From positions 1-64,000 of the forward strand of contig NZ_NXIA01000016.1 in the NCBI RefSeq assembly GCF_002412165.1: 64,000 bases of DNA, given 5' to 3'. This DNA comes from Curtobacterium sp. 'Ferrero' (GTDB taxonomy: Bacteria; Actinomycetota; Actinomycetes; Actinomycetales; Microbacteriaceae). Shown here piece by piece: positions 16,940 through 24,667 of the stretch (position 1 is the first letter of the stretch; each line of letters opens with the position of its first letter). Made by a program: the position numbers and the translations under genes. The notes under the pieces are model-generated. The model saw only the letters and a list, made by a program, of their open reading frames with translations, searched no databases and had not been told where the DNA came from.

Positions 16940-19267
16940 ATGACCGACACGCGCGAATCCACGCCGTCGGACGCTGCGAGCCGCCCGGTCTCGCCAGGAC
17001 GACCGACCAGTCCGCTCGGCCCGAACACCACGGGCAACATCGGGTCGCTCCGCTCACTGCTGCCGCGGCTGTTCTCGCGCGCACAGCCGGCCGGGGCGGT
17101 CGACACGCTCATCCGGACGGTGCGCTCGCACCACCCGAAAGCCGACGTCACGCTCATCGAGCGGGCGTACTCCGTCGCCGAGCAGGCGCACGACGGCCAG
17201 AAGCGGAAGTCCGGCGAGCCGTACATCACGCACCCGGTCGCCGTCGCCCAGATCCTCGCCGACCTCGGCATCGGTCCGATCACCATCGCGGCAGCGCTCC
17301 TGCACGACACGGTCGAGGACACCGACTACCAGCTCGACCAGCTCCGCGCGGACTTCGGGGACGAGATCGCGATGCTCGTCGACGGCGTCACGAAGCTCGA
17401 CAAGGTCAAGTACGGCGACAGCGCGCAGGCCGAGACGGTCCGCAAGATGGTCATCGCGATGTCAAAGGACATCCGGGTCCTCGTCATCAAGCTCGCCGAC
17501 CGACTCCACAACGCGCGCACGTGGGGCTTCGTCGAGTCCGCCTCCGCGACCCGCAAGGCCAAGGAGACGCTCGAGATCTACGCGCCGCTCGCGCACCGGC
17601 TCGGCATCCAGATGATCAAGCTCGAGCTCGAGGACCTCTCGTTCGCGGTGCTCCACCCGAAGCTGTACGTCGAGATCGACAGCCTGGTGAAGGAGCGCCA
17701 GCCGAAGCGCGAGCAGTTCGTCCAGAACGTCATCGGGACGCTGAAGAAGGACCTCAAGGCCGCGAAGATCCGCGGCGACGTGATGGGCCGCCCGAAGCAG
17801 TACTACTCGATCTACCAGAAGATGATCGTGCGGGGGCGCGAGTTCGACGAGATCTACGACCTGGTCGGCATCCGTGTCCTCGTGCCGACGGTCCGCGACT
17901 GCTACGCGATGCTCGGCTCGGTGCACGCGCGGTGGACCCCGCTGCCCGGCCGGTTCAAGGACTACATCGCGACGCCGAAGTTCAACCTGTACCAGTCGCT
18001 GCACACCACGGTGCTGGGGCCGCAGGGTCGAGCCGTCGAGATCCAGATCCGCACGCACGAGATGCACCAGCGCGCGGAGTTCGGTGTCGCGGCGCACTGG
18101 AAGTACAAGCAGCGGGTGACCGGCCGCGACGTCGACACGTCGAGCCAGAGCGACCAGGACATGGCGTGGCTCGCGCACATCACGGACTGGCAGGCCGAGA
18201 CGAGCGATCCGGGGGAGTTCCTCGACTCGCTCCGGTACGAGATCGGCGCCAAGGAGACCTACGTCTTCACCCCGCAGGGCAAGGTCATCGGCCTGCCGGC
18301 GGGCGCCACGCCGGTGGACTTCGCCTACGCCGTGCACACCGAGATCGGGCACCGCACGATGGGTGCGAAGGTGAACGGCCGGCTCGTCCCGCTCGAGAGC
18401 ACACTGTCGAGCGGCGACGTCGTCGAGATCTTCACCTCCAAGAACCCCGACTCCGGTCCGAGCCAGGACTGGTTGACGTTCGTCCGCAGCCCCCGCGCGC
18501 GCAACAAGATCAAGCAGTGGTTCACGAAGGAGCGCCGCGAGGAGGCGATCGAGCAGGGTCGCGACGCGATCGCCCGGGCGATGCGCAAGCAGAACCTGCC
18601 GCTGCAGCGCATCCTCAGCCAGGACACCATCGCCGAGGTCGCTTCGTCGATGCGGTACGACGACGTGTCCGCGCTCTACGCGGCGATCGGCGAGGGCCAC
18701 GTGTCCACCCAGTCGGTCATCGAGAAGGTCCTCGGCAGCGTCCAGACCGAGACCGAGACGGACGAACCCGAGCTCGCCTTCCCGCGTCAGGTCACGAGCC
18801 GGCAGCTCCGGAACAGCGACTCCGGCGTGCTCGTCCGCGGGGCGCCCGACATCCTCGTCAAGCTCGCCAAGTGCTGCACCCCGGTGCCCGGTGACCAGAT
18901 CGTCGGGTTCATCACCCGTGGTCAGGGTGTGTCCGTGCACCAGGCGTCCTGCAGCAACGTGAAGTCGCTCATGAACGAGCCCGACCGGATGATCGAGGTC
19001 GAGTGGGCGCCGTCGTCGAAATCGGTCTTCCTCGTGCAGATCCAGATCGAGGCGCTCGACCGCTCCGGTCTGCTCAGCGACGTCACGCGGGTCCTGACCG
19101 ACCACCACGTCAACATCCTGTCGGCCACCGTGTCGACCTCGTCCGACCGGCTGGCGTTGAGCCGGTTCGTCTTCGAGATGGGCGACACGACGCACCTCGA
19201 CCGGGTGCTCAACGCGGTCCGGCGCATCGACGCCGTCTACGACGTGTACCGCGTCAGCGCCGGCTGA
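16940..19267 (+). CDS. relA: Bifunctional (p)ppGpp synthetase/hydrolase (RSH)
   Basis: The 775-residue stringent-response enzyme has an HD hydrolase domain with intact H122-D123 and the following E-D pair (HDTVEDT), a synthetase domain with YQSLHTTVLG and VEIQIRTHEMHQRAEFG, a TGS domain (VFTPQGKVIGLPAGATPVDFAYAVHTEIGH), a zinc-finger/helical region containing KCCTPVPGD, and a C-terminal ACT domain. Both activities should be present. GGGAGG precedes ATG 16940. The gene ends four bases before a 22-bp tandem duplication and a strong bidirectional terminator. Confidence 0.95.
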   Translation: MTDTRESTPSDAASRPVSPGRPTSPLGPNTTGNIGSLRSLLPRLFSRAQPAGAVDTLIRTVRSHHPKADVTLIERAYSVAEQAHDGQKRKSGEPYITHPVAVAQILADLGIGPITIAAALLHDTVEDTDYQLDQLRADFGDEIAMLVDGVTKLDKVKYGDSAQAETVRKMVIAMSKDIRVLVIKLADRLHNARTWGFVESASATRKAKETLEIYAPLAHRLGIQMIKLELEDLSFAVLHPKLYVEIDSLVKERQPKREQFVQNVIGTLKKDLKAAKIRGDVMGRPKQYYSIYQKMIVRGREFDEIYDLVGIRVLVPTVRDCYAMLGSVHARWTPLPGRFKDYIATPKFNLYQSLHTTVLGPQGRAVEIQIRTHEMHQRAEFGVAAHWKYKQRVTGRDVDTSSQSDQDMAWLAHITDWQAETSDPGEFLDSLRYEIGAKETYVFTPQGKVIGLPAGATPVDFAYAVHTEIGHRTMGAKVNGRLVPLESTLSSGDVVEIFTSKNPDSGPSQDWLTFVRSPRARNKIKQWFTKERREEAIEQGRDAIARAMRKQNLPLQRILSQDTIAEVASSMRYDDVSALYAAIGEGHVSTQSVIEKVLGSVQTETETDEPELAFPRQVTSRQLRNSDSGVLVRGAPDILVKLAKCCTPVPGDQIVGFITRGQGVSVHQASCSNVKSLMNEPDRMIEVEWAPSSKSVFLVQIQIEALDRSGLLSDVTRVLTDHHVNILSATVSTSSDRLALSRFVFEMGDTTHLDRVLNAVRRIDAVYDVYRVSAG

Positions 19268-19270
19268 TTC

Positions 19271-19314
19271 CGGCACGCCCAGCGCCGACGCCCGGCACGC
19301 CCAGCGCCGGCGCG
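19271..19314. repeat. 22-bp tandem duplication after rsh
   Basis: CGGCACGCCCAGCGCCGRCGCS occurs twice head to tail, starting 4 bp after the stop codon. The second unit supplies the left arm of the following hairpin. Confidence 0.7.
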
Positions 19315-19338
19315 CCGAGGAGCGCAGCGCGCCGGCGC
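19304..19338. terminator. Bidirectional terminator between rsh and the AbiEi-like gene
   Basis: Perfect 12-bp arms GCGCCGGCGCGC and GCGCGCCGGCGC flank an 11-nt loop between the two converging genes. Confidence 0.75.
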
Positions 19339-19347
19339 CCGGGGAGT

Positions 19348-19902
19348 TCACCGCGCCGCGATCCGGGACAGCCGCCGGAGGGCCTGCCGCGCCATCGGGA
19401 CGCCCTCGAGCGCCTGCAGCCGGGCCGTCACCCGGTCGACGTCGACCAGCCCGAGGTCGAGCAGACCGCGGACGGCCGCCTCGTCCTGCGGGTCGAACCG
19501 GCCGGCCGCGGGACCCGGTGTCCGGAGGAGGTCGAGGGCGGTCCGCTCCGGCCGGGTCACCGCGAGGTCGGCGAGCACGACGACGTCGGCGGGGTCGAGG
19601 ACGACCTCACGCAGCCGGACCTCCGTCCCGACGCGGAGCCGGACGTGCTTCGGCACGACGCACTCGTGGGGGAGCGGCGGCCGCGAGACCCCGCCCCAGA
19701 TCCAGGTCGCGGTCCGTGTGGCGGCGACGAGCCGTCGGTCCGGGAGCGCCCACGCGGTCGCAGCGGCCCGGAGCGCCGGGTCCTGCGGCTCCACGGTCGC
19801 TGCCCAGCACTCGCCGACCGCCACCAGCTCACCGGCCAGCACCGCGGCCCGCAGCTCGCTCTCCGGCCAGTCGTCGGTGGTCAGGAGACGAGGACGGCGC
19901 AC
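19348..19902 (-). CDS. AbiEi-like antitoxin / winged-helix regulator homologue
   Basis: The 184-residue product resembles the single proteins annotated in Microbacteriaceae as type IV toxin-antitoxin AbiEi-family or DUF559-associated proteins. It has an N-terminal helix-turn-helix-like part (LLTTDDWPESELRAAVLAGELVAVG), a middle domain with VTRPERTALDLL, and a C-terminal helical part (LLDLGLVDVDRVTARLQAL). The LAVTRPERTALDL motif is what I rely on; the assignment is from memory. GTG 19902 is 6 nt after CAGGAT, so it is probably leaderless. An upstream in-frame ATG exists at 20103, but the sequence between is Arg-rich repeat DNA. No AbiEii-type toxin is beside it. Confidence 0.5.
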   Translation of the reverse strand: MRRPRLLTTDDWPESELRAAVLAGELVAVGECWAATVEPQDPALRAAATAWALPDRRLVAATRTATWIWGGVSRPPLPHECVVPKHVRLRVGTEVRLREVVLDPADVVVLADLAVTRPERTALDLLRTPGPAAGRFDPQDEAAVRGLLDLGLVDVDRVTARLQALEGVPMARQALRRLSRIAAR

Positions 19903-19908
19903 TCGTCG

Positions 19909-19914
19909 ATCCTG
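19909..19914 (-). promoter_or_regulatory. -10 hexamer of the AbiEi-like gene, leaderless
   Basis: CAGGAT on the minus strand ends 6 nt before the GTG. Confidence 0.4.
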
Positions 19915-20003
19915 CCGGACCAGCCGACCGCGACGACGGCGCCTGTGGAGAGCGCCCCCGCTACGCACGGTGCGGGGCTGCGTCCCCACGTGCCTCCCGA
20001 CAG

Positions 20004-20083
20004 GACGCGACGCGAGGAACCGACGCGACGCGACGAACGAACGGACGCGACGCGACGAACCGACGCGACGCGACGAACGAACG
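20004..20083. repeat. 40-bp unit duplicated in tandem
   Basis: Two 40-bp units (20004-20043 and 20044-20083) differ at one base. Each is built from an 18-bp and a 22-bp half that both begin GACGCGACGCGA, so four sub-units lie in a row. It sits upstream of the AbiEi-like gene and downstream of the ROK gene. A GTGCCTCCCGA fragment of repeat family B lies just before it (19988-20000). Confidence 0.8.
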
Positions 20084-20112
20084 CGGCGCGATGGCCGCCG
20101 CAACCCGCGCCG

Positions 20113-21066
20113 TCAGCGCAGGACGTCGGCGCGGTGCACCAGCGCCGCAGCGCCGATGAGCGGACCGTCCTGCGACAGCCCGGTCGGGACGATCCGCACC
20201 TTCGTGACGAAGGGGAACTCGGTCCGCTCGGCCACCGCGGCCCGCGCGTACTCGAACAGGTCGGGCGTGACGTGCGAGAAGCCGCCGCCGATGGCCACGA
20301 CCTCGAGGTCGACGAGGCTCGTCGCCGCCGCGATGGCCTGTCCGAGCGCCCGCCCGCTGCGCCGGACCGCGGCGACCGCGACCTCATCACCGGCAGCGTA
20401 GGCGGCCGCGAGCTCCTCGCCCGTGCTGCCGGCGAAGCCCTGGCGCTGTGCCCACGCGACCGTCTTCGGACCGCTGGCGACCGCCTCGAGGCACCCGGTG
20501 CCGCCGCACGCGCACGGGTCGTCGTACCCGCCGCACTCGACGTGGCCGATGTGGCCGGCGTTCCCGGTGGGGCCGCTGACCGTGCGGCCGTGCAGGATGA
20601 GCCCGCCGCCGACACCGGTCGAGACGATCATGCCCATCACGTGGTCGTACCCCTGCGCTGCGCCGACCCAGTGCTCGGCGAGGGTGATCGCGAGGCCGTC
20701 CATGCGGAGCGTCACCGGCGTGCCCGCCGGGACGTGCCGTGCGACGCGGTCGCGGAGCGGGTAGCCGCGCCACACCGGCATGTTGAGTGGTGAGACGAGC
20801 CCGTCGACCTCGTCGACGGGGCCCGCCGAACCGATCCCGACCCCGACCAGCCGAGCGTCGGAGGGCAGGGTGGCCAGGGTCGCCGTGACGACCTCGTCGA
20901 CGGCCGCCTGCAGCTCGTCGGAGGTCCGGCCTGGCCCGGTCGGGCTGCGGTGCCGGGTCCCCGGCAGGACGACGCCCTGGTCGGTGACCAGGGCCGCCTC
21001 GACCTTCGTGCCGCCGAGGTCGACCGCCAGTGCGACGGCTGCGGGCTGGGTGGTGCTGTCGGTCAT
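20113..21066 (-). CDS. ROK-family sugar kinase (glucokinase-like)
   Basis: The 317-residue kinase phosphorylates a hexose or amino sugar with ATP. Visible features are the N-terminal phosphate loop AVDLGGTKVEAALV, the sugar-binding region NMPVWRGYPLRDRV, and the ROK zinc site CACGGTGCLEA with the upstream histidine in HVECGG. There is no DNA-binding domain, so it is a kinase and not a ROK repressor. Glucose is the most likely substrate, but mannose or N-acetyl sugars are possible. CCGGAG precedes ATG 21066. It lies 91 bp after deoC on the same strand, separated by a hairpin. Confidence 0.85.
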   Translation of the reverse strand: MTDSTTQPAAVALAVDLGGTKVEAALVTDQGVVLPGTRHRSPTGPGRTSDELQAAVDEVVTATLATLPSDARLVGVGIGSAGPVDEVDGLVSPLNMPVWRGYPLRDRVARHVPAGTPVTLRMDGLAITLAEHWVGAAQGYDHVMGMIVSTGVGGGLILHGRTVSGPTGNAGHIGHVECGGYDDPCACGGTGCLEAVASGPKTVAWAQRQGFAGSTGEELAAAYAAGDEVAVAAVRRSGRALGQAIAAATSLVDLEVVAIGGGFSHVTPDLFEYARAAVAERTEFPFVTKVRIVPTGLSQDGPLIGAAALVHRADVLR

Positions 21067-21106
21067 GTTCGCTCCGGTGCGACGGACGGGAGGCTCGGCG
21101 CACGTC

Positions 21107-21128
21107 CCGGACGCGTCGTCGCGTCCGG
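21107..21128 (-). terminator. Hairpin between deoC and the ROK kinase
   Basis: CCGGACGCG and CGCGTCCGG close a TCGT loop. It may terminate or attenuate deoC transcription. Confidence 0.5.
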
Positions 21129-21157
21129 CGGGTGCTCGCCTCGGGCTGGGGTGGGGG

Positions 21158-21916
21158 TCAGTACGAGGAGGTGTCGTCGCCGAGGGACGATGCTGCGCCG
21201 GTCTCGGCGCGGTGGGCGACCTCGTCGAGGATGCGTGCCGAGGCGCTCGTGCCGATGCGGTCCGCGCCGGCCCGCACCATCTCGATGAGGGTGTCGAGCC
21301 CACGGACGCCGCCCGAGGCCTTCACCCCGGTGTCCGGACCGACCGTCTCGCGCATCAGCCGGATGTGCTCCGCCGAGGCACCGCCCCCGGCGAACCCGGT
21401 GGAGGTCTTGACGAAGGCGGCACCCGCACGCTGCGCCGCCCGTGAGGCCGCGACGATCTCGTCGTCGGTGAGGAACGCCGTCTCGAGGATGACCTTGACG
21501 ACGGTGTCCCCGGCCGCCTCGACCACGGCGCGGACGTCCTGCTCGACGCGCTCCCAGTCGCCGGACCTGGCGGCACCGATGTTCTGGACCATGTCGAGCT
21601 CGAACGCTCCGTCGGCGAGGGCCTGCAGCGACTCCGCGACCTTGGCTGCGGTCGAGGTCGTGCCGTGCGGGAAGCCGATCACGGTGCCGACGCCGACCCC
21701 GGTGCCGGCCAGGCGCTCCACCGCGTGCGCGACGTCGCTCGGCCGGACGCACACGCTGAAGACGCGGTGCGCCGCGGCCTCGTCGAGCTGCGCGTCGACG
21801 TCAGCGCGGGTCAGCTCGGGCTTGAGGATCGCGTGGTCGATGAGCGCCCGGACCGCGTCGGCGTCGAGGTGGCCTGCGTCGGACTGCTCGGGGGTGGGGA
21901 TGGCTGCGTTGTCCAC
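21158..21916 (-). CDS. deoC: Deoxyribose-phosphate aldolase
   Basis: The 252-residue class I aldolase splits 2-deoxyribose 5-phosphate into acetaldehyde and glyceraldehyde 3-phosphate in nucleoside catabolism. The Schiff-base lysine is in FVKTSTGF, the second active-site lysine in VKASGGVR, and the catalytic aspartate in DMVQNIG. GTG 21916 lies 6 nt after TAGGCT, so the mRNA should be leaderless. It diverges from the SDR gene at 21959 with only 42 bp between start codons. Confidence 0.93.
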   Translation of the reverse strand: MDNAAIPTPEQSDAGHLDADAVRALIDHAILKPELTRADVDAQLDEAAAHRVFSVCVRPSDVAHAVERLAGTGVGVGTVIGFPHGTTSTAAKVAESLQALADGAFELDMVQNIGAARSGDWERVEQDVRAVVEAAGDTVVKVILETAFLTDDEIVAASRAAQRAGAAFVKTSTGFAGGGASAEHIRLMRETVGPDTGVKASGGVRGLDTLIEMVRAGADRIGTSASARILDEVAHRAETGAASSLGDDTSSY

Positions 21917-21922
21917 CCCGCA

Positions 21923-21951
21923 AGCCTACCCGGAGGCGACCGGCGTACCGT
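21923..21951. promoter_or_regulatory. Back-to-back leaderless promoters, deoC and SDR/DUF2867
   Basis: On the minus strand TAGGCT (21928-21923) is 6 nt from the deoC GTG; on the plus strand TACCGT (21946-21951) is 7 nt from the SDR ATG. The two -10 boxes are 17 bp apart, so their polymerase footprints must overlap and the promoters should compete. Confidence 0.5.
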
Positions 21952-21958
21952 GCCCCGC

Positions 21959-23491
21959 ATGCACGTCCTCGTCACCGGTGCGACCGGGTACATCGGCGGC
22001 CGACTCGTCCCCAGACTCCTCGAGGCCGGACACACCGTCCGGGTGTTCGTCCGCACCCCGCGGAAGCTCCAGGACGTGCCATGGCACGACGACGTCGAGA
22101 TCGCGTCCGGGGACCTGATGGACGCCCGCGCCGTGCGGAGCGCCGTCGAGGGCATCGACGCCGTCTACTACCTCGCGCACGCCATGGGTGCCGACGGGGA
22201 CTTCGAACGGGCCGAGACCCAGGCGGCCGGCACCATGGGGCACGAGGCCCGCGTCGCCGGTGTCCGACGCTTCGTCTACCTCGGCGGCCTGCACCCCGAC
22301 GGCGAGCTGTCGAAGCACCTCAGGAGCCGCAAGGAGGTCGGGGACGTCCTGCTGCGCTCGGGCGTGCCGACGATCGCGTACCAGGCCGGCGTGGTGATCG
22401 GGTCGGGCAGCACCTCGTTCGAGATGATCCGGCACGTCACCGACGTCCTGCCGTGGATGCCGGCGCCGAAGTGGGTGCGCAACCGCATCCAGCCGATCGC
22501 CATCCGCGACGTCCTGTACTACCTGGTGCAGGCGCTCGAGATCCCGGCCGACGTCAACCGCACCTTCGACATCGGCGGCCCGGACGTCCTCCGGTACGGG
22601 CAGATGCTCAACGGGTACGCGGTCGAGGCGAAGCTCCCGCAGCGGGCGATCGCGTCGCTCCCGGTGCTCACGCCCGGCCTCGCGGCGCACTGGTTCAACA
22701 TCGTGACGCCGATCCCGCGGAAGCTCGCGCGGCCGATCATCGAGTCGCTGCAGTTCGAGTGCGTGCAGCGCGAGCACGACATCGACCGGTACGTGCCGCA
22801 CCCCGAGGGCGGGCTCACGCCCTACCGCCGCGCGGTCCGGTTGGCGCTCACGCGGATGCGCACGGGCGAGGTCGAGACGAGCTGGCGCAGCGCGAGCCTG
22901 ACCCCGACCCCGGCGGATCCGCTGCCGAGCGACCCCGAGTGGGCCGGCCACACCGTCTACGTCGACGACCGGAAGCGGCACACGGACGCCTCGGCCGCCG
23001 ACGTGTGGCGCGTGCTCGAGTCGATCGGCGGCGAGAACGGCTGGTACTCCTTCCCGCTCGCCTGGGTCGCCCGGGGGTGGATGGACAAGGTCGCCGGGGG
23101 CGTCGGCCTCAGCCGGGGGCGTCGGGACCCACAGCGGCTCGAGCAGGGTGACGCGCTCGACTGGTGGCGCGTGGAACGGCTGGACCGCGGGCGCTACCTG
23201 CGGCTCCGCGCCGAGTTCAAGTCGCCGGGGCGCGCCTGGCTCGAGATGACCGTCACACCGTCGCCCGACGGGGGCAGCGACTACCACCAGCGGGCGATCT
23301 ACTTCCCCCAGGGGCTCTCCGGACGGTTGTACTGGTACTCGATCCTGCCCTTCCACGGCGTGATCTTCCCGGGCATGGTCGAACGCATCACGGCGGCGGC
23401 GGAACGCGAGTCGCACAACACCGACTCGACCGCACGCAACCGGACGCACCACAATGGGGACGCGGAGACGTCGCACGAGGAGGCAGCATGA
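21959..23491 (+). CDS. NAD(P)-binding SDR protein fused to a DUF2867 domain
   Basis: The 510-residue protein has an N-terminal atypical SDR with the nucleotide loop GATGYIGG (residues 7-14) and a YYLAHAMG stretch, ending near residue 320, then a C-terminal DUF2867-type domain from about residue 345 to 490 with GENGWYSFPLAW and YHQRAIYFPQGLSGRLYWY. The same fusion is common in bacteria and resembles YbjT-like quinone/nucleotide-sugar binding proteins, but substrates are unknown. It has no signal peptide. The start is ATG 21959, leaderless. The stop overlaps the next ATG (ATGA), so it is coupled with the SGNH hydrolase. Confidence 0.8.
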   Translation: MHVLVTGATGYIGGRLVPRLLEAGHTVRVFVRTPRKLQDVPWHDDVEIASGDLMDARAVRSAVEGIDAVYYLAHAMGADGDFERAETQAAGTMGHEARVAGVRRFVYLGGLHPDGELSKHLRSRKEVGDVLLRSGVPTIAYQAGVVIGSGSTSFEMIRHVTDVLPWMPAPKWVRNRIQPIAIRDVLYYLVQALEIPADVNRTFDIGGPDVLRYGQMLNGYAVEAKLPQRAIASLPVLTPGLAAHWFNIVTPIPRKLARPIIESLQFECVQREHDIDRYVPHPEGGLTPYRRAVRLALTRMRTGEVETSWRSASLTPTPADPLPSDPEWAGHTVYVDDRKRHTDASAADVWRVLESIGGENGWYSFPLAWVARGWMDKVAGGVGLSRGRRDPQRLEQGDALDWWRVERLDRGRYLRLRAEFKSPGRAWLEMTVTPSPDGGSDYHQRAIYFPQGLSGRLYWYSILPFHGVIFPGMVERITAAAERESHNTDSTARNRTHHNGDAETSHEEAA

Positions 23492-24072
23492 CCGAGGACC
23501 GACCCACCGTCCTGTTCCTGGGGGACAGCATCACCGAGGCCGGGGACTGGCAGGACCGACTCCCCGCGGAGCGCACGGCCAACCACGGGGTGGGCGGAGA
23601 CACCACCGACGGTGTGCTCGCACGGCTCGACGCCGTCGTCGCGGCCGAGCCCGAGGTGATCGTCCTGCTCATCGGCACGAACGACTTCGGCAACCACCGC
23701 GCCAGCGTCGAGCACGTCGTGCGGAACGTCGAGACGATCCTCGTGACGCTCCGCCGCGAACTGCCGGGTGTCCGGCTCCTGCTGGTCTCCGTCCTGCCCC
23801 GCCAGGCCGAGTACCGCGCGAAGATCGAGGAGGCGAACCGGCACCTGCGGCAGTTCGTCGCCACCTGCCACGCGCAGTACCTCGACGCCTGGCCGGCCCT
23901 TGCCGACGGCGACCGCCTCGCCGACCGGTTCACCGAGGACGGGCTGCACCTGAACGACGAGGGGTACCGCGCCTTCCTCGAGGAGCTCGAGCCCGCGCTC
24001 GAACGGGTCCGGGACCTGCCGCCGATGTCCCGTCCGTTCCGCGCGATCGACCTCGACGAGTCCCGGGCCTGA
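23488..24072 (+). CDS. SGNH/GDSL-family hydrolase
   Basis: The 194-residue protein shows block I FLGDSITEAG (nucleophile Ser), block III GTNDF (Gly/Asn oxyanion residues) and block V DGLHLNDEGY (Asp and His). These enzymes are esterases, lipases or acetyl-xylan-type deacetylases. There is no signal peptide, so it should be cytoplasmic. AGGAGG precedes the ATG by 4-5 nt. It overlaps the SDR/DUF2867 gene by 4 nt and the next membrane protein by 1 nt. Confidence 0.85.
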   Translation: MTEDRPTVLFLGDSITEAGDWQDRLPAERTANHGVGGDTTDGVLARLDAVVAAEPEVIVLLIGTNDFGNHRASVEHVVRNVETILVTLRRELPGVRLLLVSVLPRQAEYRAKIEEANRHLRQFVATCHAQYLDAWPALADGDRLADRFTEDGLHLNDEGYRAFLEELEPALERVRDLPPMSRPFRAIDLDESRA

Positions 24073-24503
24073 TGGCCGCACGCAGGGGACGGCCAGCGAT
24101 CGGCTCGTCGCAGCACGGCGTGCCCGCACGACCGGCACCGACCCCCGCGCGATCGGACACCCGTTCGTCCGGTGCGACCCCGTCCTTCACCCGGCCCGGG
24201 CTCGCTCCGTCCCTGCTGGCCGCGGTGGTCCTGCTGGCGTGCGTCGCGTTCCTCGACGCGCCCGCCTTCGTGTTCGTCCGCTGGGCCGTCACCGTGCTCG
24301 CCCTCATCGTGCTCGTGTTCACGGTCCGCGGTCGGGCGTGGTGGGCAACGGTCCTGATGGCCGCGATCGCGGTGTGCTGGAATCCGGTGGCGGTCGTCCC
24401 GATCGTCGGCGAGGTCTGGGCGACGATGCAGATCGTCGCGGCAGCGGTGTTCGTGGTGGTGGGCATCGTGCTCAAGGTGCCGCGCGGGACGGACGCCGGC
24501 TGA
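24072..24503 (+). CDS. Small four-helix membrane protein (DUF6804-like)
   Basis: The 143-residue protein has a basic, proline-rich N-terminus of about 45 residues and then roughly four short hydrophobic segments (LLAAVVLLACVAFLD, VRWAVTVLALIVLVFTV, WWATVLMAAIAVCWNPV, and a last one ending VVVGIVLK). The W-x3-L...WNPV pattern resembles the DUF6804 family from memory. The function is unknown. It overlaps the SGNH gene by one base, so the three genes are one translational unit, closed by a hairpin at 24559-24583. Confidence 0.6.
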   Translation: MAARRGRPAIGSSQHGVPARPAPTPARSDTRSSGATPSFTRPGLAPSLLAAVVLLACVAFLDAPAFVFVRWAVTVLALIVLVFTVRGRAWWATVLMAAIAVCWNPVAVVPIVGEVWATMQIVAAAVFVVVGIVLKVPRGTDAG

Positions 24504-24558
24504 GCCTCCTGTCCGGATGGCTGACGGACGCGAGGCCGGCTGCGCGACGGCCGCCCAC

Positions 24559-24583
24559 CGGACGGGGGTGCACCCGCCGTCCG
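24559..24583 (+). terminator. Hairpin ending the SDR-SGNH-membrane operon
   Basis: CGGACGG and CCGTCCG flank a self-complementary GGGTGCACCC core. Confidence 0.65.
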
Positions 24584-24591
24584 CTCGGACG

Positions 24592-24597
24592 GTAGGA
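24592..24597 (+). promoter_or_regulatory. -10 hexamer of the Stealth gene
   Basis: TAGGAT lies just after the terminator and gives a leader of about 65 nt, most of it a 25-bp tandem duplication. Confidence 0.4.
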
Positions 24598-24599
24598 TC

Positions 24600-24649
24600 G
24601 AGCGGTCGGGTGCAGGACCCGACGGAGCGTTCGGGTGCAGGACCCGGCG
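24600..24649. repeat. 25-bp tandem duplication in the 5' leader of the Stealth gene
   Basis: Units 24600-24624 and 24625-24649 match at 23 of 25 bases and share the core TCGGGTGCAGGACCCG. They lie between the -10 hexamer and the ribosome site, so both are transcribed. Confidence 0.75.
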
Positions 24650-24667
24650 GCAACCCGAAGGGCGTGG

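Noticed and set aside
19903-20103. N-terminal Arg-rich extension of the AbiEi-like protein to ATG 20103
   Set aside because: It would translate the 40-bp tandem repeat, and GTG 19902 has the standard leaderless spacing.
20113-21066. ROK transcriptional repressor
   Set aside because: There is no N-terminal helix-turn-helix; the protein starts directly with the kinase phosphate loop.
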